Below, in pieces: positions 58,545 to 64,000 of a stretch of DNA of 64,000 nt. This DNA comes from Athripsodes cinereus (taxonomy: Eukaryota; Arthropoda; Insecta; Trichoptera; Leptoceridae). Within the stretch, counting starts at the first letter, position 1; the number at the start of each line of letters is the position of its first letter. The stretch lies in assembly GCA_947579605.1 (NCBI GenBank), contig OX388321.1, positions 11,063,427 to 11,127,426 on the forward strand. The letters run 5' to 3'. The notes beneath the pieces were generated by a model. The model searched no databases, was not told where the DNA came from, and was given only the letters and a program-made list of their open reading frames with translations. A program made the translations under genes and the position numbers.

Positions 58545-58900
58545 CAATATACAAAGGCAACTTTATCACAAAGATGCGATTTCATACAACTAACCAATTT
58601 TCATAAAATATTCAAAATTAATGCTCATAAAATAAACATTAATAAGTAAGATTCGCTAAAAGTCGTAAACGAGTATTTTTTTCAAAATTCCTTTATAAAC
58701 ATTTTATAAACATAAAACCGTCTTATACTAATTAGGAGCTCAAATATTAGCTTTTTTCCAGTATTCTAAAGTGGGATCGACCCAATTCGCAATTTGTTCG
58801 GTGACCAGATGCTCGATTATCTGACTTAAGATTTGTGTTTGTTGGAAGAAATTATGTCATTGCGATAAATTCGCCCACTGTATATTGATTTTATTTAATA
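58545..58900. repeat. Two Jockey-like LINE H tails in inverted orientation
   Basis: 58545-58600 is the minus-orientation tail (ccaactttatcacaaagatg-like, catacaactaacc) and 58830-58900 the plus-orientation tail (gttggaagaaattatgtcat, gcgataaattcgcccactgt). They lie about 250 bp apart. Confidence 0.5.
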
Positions 58901-59345
58901 CTAGCTTTTATAACCCGGCATCGCTCGGGTTTAAAAACAGATAATCATCCAAATAAATGTGTTAAAACTACACAATCTTATTGAAAAAAGTGAAGTAAGC
59001 ACTAACTACGTAAAACTGATTAAGTAAATAAAAAGTGCAAAACCTATATAAAAAAATTTCTTCCCAATTTCAAAACATGAAGTTTGTAATCACACACGTC
59101 AATATTAGTAGGTGCCTACCTGAAAAAAAGTAGGTACTTTAACCTCTTCCCAATTTAAAAACTCAGTGTTTAAAACCCACATCCCCTTATTTAAGTAAAA
59201 AATTAGGAAATGCCTATAACAGAAAAAAAACGGGTAAATGCTCTATTTTGAGAAAAAATAATAATAATTGGTTGGTTACCTACCAACATAGTTAAATAAA
59301 ATTTCCCACATTTGAATTGGTATTTTAAGTTTTTATTTTCAGTTA
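58901..59345. repeat. Short dispersed motif and weak tandem repeat
   Basis: The segment actagcttttataacccggc then atcgctcgggtttaaaa (58902 on) resembles a motif seen often in insect genomes; I do not assign a class. Further on, cttcccaattt with following bases occurs twice (about 59061 and 59146). Confidence 0.4.
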
Positions 59346-59510
59346 CTTAGATATTCAGATGTTTTGTCATTAGATTAAAAAATAAAAAAAATAACAAAAC
59401 CCAGATAGGTATATCTTTTATAAAAAAAAATAACTACCAATAACATCAAAGTATGTTTATTATTCTATGGTAACAACCAAACGACCTCCTCAAACATGAA
59501 TTGTCGTTTT

Positions 59511-59550
59511 ACAGTTACTGGATGTTGGAAATTTAACATCCAGTAACTGT
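59511..59550. repeat. Perfect 16-bp inverted repeat
   Basis: acagttactggatgtt and aacatccagtaactgt, loop ggaaattt. The corresponding place in the direct-repeat partner (about 60140) lacks one arm, so the hairpin arose after duplication or was lost there. Confidence 0.8.
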
Positions 59551-59600
59551 GTGCAAATTTGACTTCTGGTTTCAGTCTACATTTTTTTCAGTTTGTAATA

Positions 59601-60024
59601 CTAAAGTAGCATTCACATTGCTTCACCTGTTCACATTTGTTCATCCTATACATTCACTGCCATCCGACACTCACGGTCATGTTGTATGTAGTTTGACGTC
59701 GTAAAAATAAATGAAAAATAGCACTTAATAAAATTTAAATCAAATGAATAAAATTCACGAAAGTATGACAATTTGGTACACGATTCTGACTTTCAATACA
59801 AATTCATAGAGAATAAGACAAATTAAAGGATAAAACTTGTTTATGGTCGTTTCAGTGAAAGGACCTTTCGTCAACATTATGTCGGGTAGTAATCGGTTTC
59901 ATCCGGAATCGCTAGTGATTGATGAAACGATTGACTATTGATGAAACGCCTGTTCACACCTTTTTATTTTGGAGGATCATCCAGAGTGATCACTGGAAGT
60001 GAACAAATGTGAGCGCTCCTTTAG
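59601..60024. mobile_element. 424-bp TIR element with possible 3-bp TSD
   Basis: Ends ctaaagtagcattcaca (left) and complement ctaaaggagcgctcaca (right), followed by ttgttcac-type words. The flanks are ata on both sides (59598-59600, 60025-60027). No transposase. A 3-bp duplication and a GC-rich gcgttcaca-like tip suggest a PIF/Harbinger-like element; low certainty. Confidence 0.6.
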
Positions 60025-60475
60025 ATAATCAGATGTTATGTCATTTAATTAAAAAGGATTAAGTACCGGTAACAACTAAGCATATTAATTATTATTCACC
60101 GGGAGCAACCAAACATTTTCCTCAAACATTAATTGGCGTTTACAGATTGGAAATTTGAAATATATTTACGGTGTACAAAATTGACTTCTAGTTACAGTCT
60201 ACAAATCTAAATTATTATGTTTCAGTCAGCTAATTTAACGTCTAGTTACACCTTGAGTATTATGCTTTAAGTCTAAGATCTATTTAGCACCAAAATAGCT
60301 ATATGTCATAATAATAATCTGCTCTATGCGTGCCAAAATCATGCATAAATAAGCACGTATTACCAAACGGATTCAATGTAGGATATACCAAAAACTTATT
60401 TTAAATAGAATCTGCAATCCAATCTACTGATGTTGGTGTGATATGTATTATCAATAACAATTATTTATTTTTCAG

Positions 60476-60522
60476 GTACTGATTTTAAAGTAACGAATAC
60501 TCATAAAACCATAATAAAGTAA
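60476..60522 (+). CDS. Candidate alternative terminal exon 1
   Basis: Acceptor attatttatttttcag ends at 60475. Joined to the phase-1 end at 54935 it reads G-TDFKVTNTHKTIIK and stops at 60520-60522. An AATAAA overlaps the stop (60512-60517). The frame is short enough to be open by chance, so support rests on phase and acceptor quality. Confidence 0.35.
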
Positions 60523-60819
60523 AGATTAATAACCATAACCAATAACCAATTTTCTGGCAACATTTATTTTCTAGCAACCCAGGGAGGCGTTCAAACAGTC
60601 ACCGAGTGATCACTCGACGACGCTCTATCCGTTCACGCGCCCGGAGCGAGTCACCCGACGACTCGCACTGTTGCGTTCAGGCATGTCGTCGGGTGATCTA
60701 CCGAAATCATAGCAAGATGATTATCACTCTGACAGTTACCTTGACGTTTGAGTGATGACGGTTGCCAAAACAATTGCGAAGTTAATCGTAATTATGGTGT
60801 ATTCTTGTCTTATATAATT

Positions 60820-61310
60820 ACTACTACTACTATACTATACCCTCACGCCATGTCCCAGGAGGGGTAGGCAGAGAGAACGGAACGCCATATAGATCTATCC
60901 TTACATACTTCTTTCGCTTCCTGTACATTCATCCAGTTTCTCATACATGCACGCTGATTTCTCTTACTCAGCACGCGTCCGTCCTTAAGAATTTGGTCCA
61001 CGTGATCAAGCCACGTGGCTCTTGGACGTCCGCGCTTTCTCACACCCCTTCTTTCAGATAAATACATCCTCTTCGTCATCCTTTCATCTTGCATTCGCTC
61101 AACATGTCCAAACCATCTCAACTTGTTTACACGCATTCTGTTCACAACACTCCTCTCACATCCGCTCATTCTCCTGATATCCTCATTCTTCACTCTATCT
61201 CGCAACGTTTTACCAACCATTCTTCTCAGTGAACGCATCTCTACAGCATTTATTCCACTCTCATCCTTTTTCAACCACGTCCAAGTTTCGCTTGCAAACA
61301 TAAGTGTCGG
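60820..61310 (-). mobile_element. LINE family B, 5'-truncated insertion with 9-bp TSD
   Basis: tatataatt lies at 60811-60819 and 61311-61319. The minus frame (stop at 60843) has ASETWTWLKKDE, RWFGHVERM, RKRGRPRATWLDHV and ends as in the 26-kb copy; the two are close homologues. The 3' tail is (TAG)n, and truncation is within a few bases of that copy. Confidence 0.9.
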
Positions 61311-61559
61311 TATATAATTTTTCAAAACAGAAAATCATATTTTTTTAGTTCAAGAAGTGAAATGAAAGAGAAATTAAAATAGTTAGTGCAGATTTTAGTG
61401 AATAATTTATTTTTTACGGTTTGTTTAAATATGCATTATCCTAAAAACATTCTTAAAGCAAAGCCAATTTAACTATTCAAATTAAAAACGTAATCAAGTA
61501 AAGCATGACGCACTACCGCGAATGAATCTTACGAAAATGGCGCCAGTACGATGACATTT

Positions 61560-61640
61560 GGGATGTGAGCGCCCTTGAGGTGGATTTTTTTTCACAAAAC
61601 GGCGCTTTACAAATCATCCAAATAATAATAATAATATAAA
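61560..61640 (+). mobile_element. LINE family E 3' tip
   Basis: gcgcccttgaggtggatttt, tcacaaaacggcgc, then aaataataataataata. Lies inside the TIR element. Confidence 0.65.
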
Positions 61641-61756
61641 AACGCTCAAAGTTGTTCACGATTATCCGGGGTGCCATTCACCACTCATTGCAACTTCATG
61701 GTCGCTCAGGTCACTGAACATCGAGCGATATTTATGTTACCCTGAACGCCTCCCAG

Positions 61757-62350
61757 ATAAAGCGTTGGATTTTGACATTTGTGGCACTTATATGACAGTT
61801 TTGAGATGTTTGCATTTAGAACGTATAATATTCTATAATTATTTTGAATTTAGAATACCCCAGTGAAATTTAAAAATACCGCAAACCAAACAATAATAAT
61901 TTTATTATGTGAAATTACAAATCGCGGTCATAATTCTTTATTTGAAATGTAATTATATTCCTAAAATAGATGTTACACAAATGACGTTTTATATTTAGCT
62001 ACAATTTTATTTTTGGAGTGAGACATTGCCTTAAAACGGAATTATAAAGCTGGTATGCAATTCTAACAATTTACTTTATCAATAGCCAATATCTTAATAT
62101 CTAAACTTTGAAAATCTCATGTTTTTAGATGCTTGTTTTGAATAAATGAAATACTTCTAATGAAACAAATAGATGGAGGCATAATATGTGGTAATATATT
62201 ACAAAAGTGCCTACTTAAATTATCACCGTATTATGTTAAATGCAAGTTTACTTATGTTATCTATGGGTTAATTAAAAATGAGAAAAATGAGGCACATGAG
62301 ATGATTAAAAATGATATATTTCATGCCATTGTATTTGAGTTGGATCCCAG
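61757..62350. other. Intron stretch
   Basis: AT-rich. The frame 62160-62357 (65 codons, rich in Lys, Asn, Ile) has no motif and no convincing phase-1 acceptor, so it is not called as an exon. Confidence 0.35.
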
Positions 62351-62760
62351 TTTTTGATAAAACAGATAACTATATTTTGAAATAAAAAGGAACTCTGAAT
62401 ATCTTACAATAAAATAAAAACATGTATTAATAGTATCGTTGTCGATATATAAGATTTTTTTAGATTTTGGAGTTTAGCATACTTCGACAATAGAACATTG
62501 AAGTATCACTGAATTAATAATTCTATGTTTTTGATATAACAGATAACTATATTTTGAAAAACTCTAAACATCTTACAATAAAATAAGAAGACGTATTAAT
62601 AGTATCGTTGTAGATATATAAGATTTTTTAAGATTTTGAAGTTTAGCATACTTCGACAAAAGAACATTGAAATATCACTGAATTAATAATTCTATGTTTT
62701 TGATATTACAGATAACTATATTTTGAAAAACACTAAACATCTTACAATAAGATAAGAACA
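62351..62760. repeat. Tandem repeats of about 170-177 bp
   Basis: Units start at 62351, 62528 and 62697 (third incomplete), each with tttttgata, cagataactatattttga, cttacaataa and aatagtatcgttgt. A diverged fourth unit starts near 63298. Confidence 0.8.
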
Positions 62761-63201
62761 TACAAATCACAAAACAAACAAACAAATGAACCAATGTACC
62801 AACCTAAATATTAATGTATTGGATTCTATGTCATTCATGTCGGCCAATATGAAATTAGCTCAAGATGTCAAAAATATGCAATTTTAACTCGCATAATTCA
62901 GGAGTTTTTATCATAACCAAACACAATAATTTATAACCAAAATAATCCCCAAATGTTTAGTTTCAGTACTGATGTATTTCTCGTTACATCCATTGTGAAA
63001 TTAATTCAGTACATTGAAAAATGTTCGACCATGAATATTGCTACTTACAAAAACTTTCATAGATTTTTCCATACAAATTTTATTATTATAATTTCTTTAT
63101 CAATACATAAGATATTTTAAATGTTTTTGGCCTTGAACGTGCCCAGGAGATGAGACCTCGTATAGAGTGTATTATTTTACTTCTGTCTTTCCTTATTTCA
63201 G

Positions 63202-63257
63202 AGTCCATTGAGGACATACGAACTAACGAACGCTTTAGAATATTTATGTGTGGATGA
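63202..63257 (+). CDS. Candidate alternative terminal exon 2
   Basis: A strong acceptor (cttctgtctttccttatttcag) ends at 63201. With the phase-1 base from 54935 it reads ESIEDIRTNERFRIFMCG and stops at 63255-63257. AATAAA lies about 100 bp further on. Duplicated at 63974, where the acceptor is also intact and the first residues are ESIKDIRT. Confidence 0.4.
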
Positions 63258-63496
63258 TACATTTCATTTGATATGATAAATCTTTCTAAATTCTCTGTGT
63301 TTGATATAACAGATAACTATATTTAGAAATAAGAAGAATCTAAGAATATCCTACAATAAAATAAGAACACATATTGTCGATTGTTGTAGATAATATGAGA
63401 TTTTTGTGATTTTACAAAACATCAACAAAAGATTGTTGATACATCATGATTTATAAATTCAATCTTTATAAAAGAATACTTATTAAATGTTTTCAG

Positions 63497-63558
63497 CTCG
63501 CATACTGGATGAGACATATCGTAAAGAGGACATAAAAGTCAAAAAACAAACAAACTAA
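63497..63558 (+). CDS. Candidate alternative terminal exon 3
   Basis: Acceptor aaatgttttcag ends at 63496. In the same phase it reads A, then RILDETYRKEDIKVKKQTN and a stop at 63556-63558. The segment is GC-richer than its flanks. The matching place one unit earlier (about 62725) has lost the acceptor and the first half. Confidence 0.4.
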
Positions 63559-63973
63559 TGAACCGATGTACCAACCAAAATATTAATGTATTGGATTCTA
63601 TGTCATTCATGTCGGCCATTATGAAATTAGCCCAAGATGTCAAAAATATGCAATTTTAACTCGCATAATTCAGGAGTTTTTATCATAACCAAACACAATA
63701 ATTTATAACCAAAATAATCCCCATATGTTTAGTTTCAGTACTGATGTATTTCTCGTTACATCCATTGTGAAATTAATTCAGTACACTGAAAAATGTTCGA
63801 CTATGAATATTGCTACTTACAAAAACTTTCATAGATTTATCCATACAAATTTTATTATTATAATATCTTTATCAATACATAAGATATTTTAAATGTTTTT
63901 GGCCTTGAACGTGCCCAGGATATGAGACCTCGTATAGAGTGTATTATTTTACTTCTGTCTTTCCTTATTTCAG

Positions 63974-64000
63974 AGTCCATTAAGGACATACGAACATACA
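63974..64000 (+). CDS. Candidate terminal exon 2', partial at window edge
   Basis: Same acceptor as 63202, one 772-bp unit on. Starts ESIKDIRTY and leaves the window. The Glu-to-Lys change and different bases after ACGAAC mean that its end need not match exon 2. Confidence 0.35.

Larger units (their letters stand above)
59346..60240. repeat. Direct repeat flanking a MITE
   Basis: Copy 1 (about 59346-59597) and copy 2 (about 60021-60235) share ttagat(a/t)tcagatgtt, caaccaaac, cctcaaaca, attg(t/g)cgttt, ttggaaattt and gacttct(a/g)gtt in order. Copy 1 holds an extra piece with aaaacccagatagg, like a tRNA-SINE end. The MITE at 59601 sits exactly between the copies. Confidence 0.6.
60583..61753. 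mobile_element. 1.17-kb TIR element with 3-bp TSD, carrying nested insertions
   Basis: ggaggcgttca at 60583 is inverted at 61743-61753, with cag outside both ends (60580-60582, 61754-61756). Both ends have repeated gcgac/gagtgatcac/cgctc words. Inside are LINE B (60820-61310) and a LINE E tip. Without these it is about 600 bp; no transposase is seen. Confidence 0.6.
62770..64000. repeat. 772-bp tandem duplication running off the window
   Basis: About 62770-63226 and 63542-63998 are nearly identical at a constant offset of 772 bp (for example ggattctatgtcattcatgt at 62821 and 63593). The duplicated part includes an acceptor and the start of a candidate exon. The array may continue to the right. 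Confidence 0.9.

Noticed and set aside
62130..62145. Further phase-1 acceptor (gtttttag) before a five-codon tail
   Set aside because: Too short to distinguish from chance and the acceptor is weak.

Overview
This is a 64-kb piece of an AT-rich animal genome, almost certainly an insect. Lepidoptera is my best guess: frequent taggtacct-like words, and a mix of RTE-type LINEs, tRNA SINEs and BEL/Pao. No bacterial features are present. The order-level call is an inference.

Host gene. I read the window as the 3' part of one plus-strand gene. An exon at 3773-3986 (open, with good acceptor and donor) joins in phase to an exon at 54817-54935. A 50.8-kb intron lies between them. The second exon ends in phase 1. 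Four later acceptors, at 60476, 63202, 63497 and 63974, all keep that phase; the first three reach a stop after 15-20 codons and the last runs off the window. This looks like a cluster of alternative last exons. Part of the cluster lies in a 772-bp tandem duplication that continues past the right edge. I do not recognise the protein; it is basic and Ser/Thr-rich.

The big intron (3987-54816) is a transposon graveyard. Its centre is a structurally complete BEL/Pao LTR retrotransposon on the minus strand (34357-40985): two LTRs, a tRNA-Arg-type primer-binding site, a polypurine tract and one intact 1694-aa Gag-Pol frame. Around it are LINE 3' ends. Family A has (GAT)n tails; two copies carry clean target-site duplications (TSDs) at 25201-25939 and 41864-42797, with old copies near 9.8, 13.3 and 52.3 kb. 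Family B has (TAG)n tails (26192-26677, 60820-61310, tip at 24 kb). Family C lies at 16.1 and 18.6 kb. Other RTE-type tails lie at 47.8-48.4, 56.1 and 58.3 kb. CR1/L2-type ends carry (ATT)n tails (2.0, 29.1, 54.0 and 61.6 kb). An R1-like 3' end lies at 42.9-43.8 kb, and Jockey-like tails (family H) recur.

Non-autonomous elements are abundant. A SINE-like family S is present in more than ten pieces and has almost the same 3' end as LINE B, suggesting mobilisation by it. A tRNA-derived SINE family lies at 7.5, 14.3, 15.1 and 31.9 kb. At least eight inverted-repeat elements occur, among them a hAT-like element with an 8-bp TSD (6452-7118), a two-copy family with 3-bp TSDs (11355-11548 and 47869-48069), a TA-flanked element (20670-21060), and TIR elements at 59601-60024 and 60583-61753. 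Several are nested and give a relative order of insertion. A 200-N assembly gap (53403-53602) falls inside a duplicated repeat.

Stretches between these elements are plain AT-rich intron in which I see no gene; they are listed as such.
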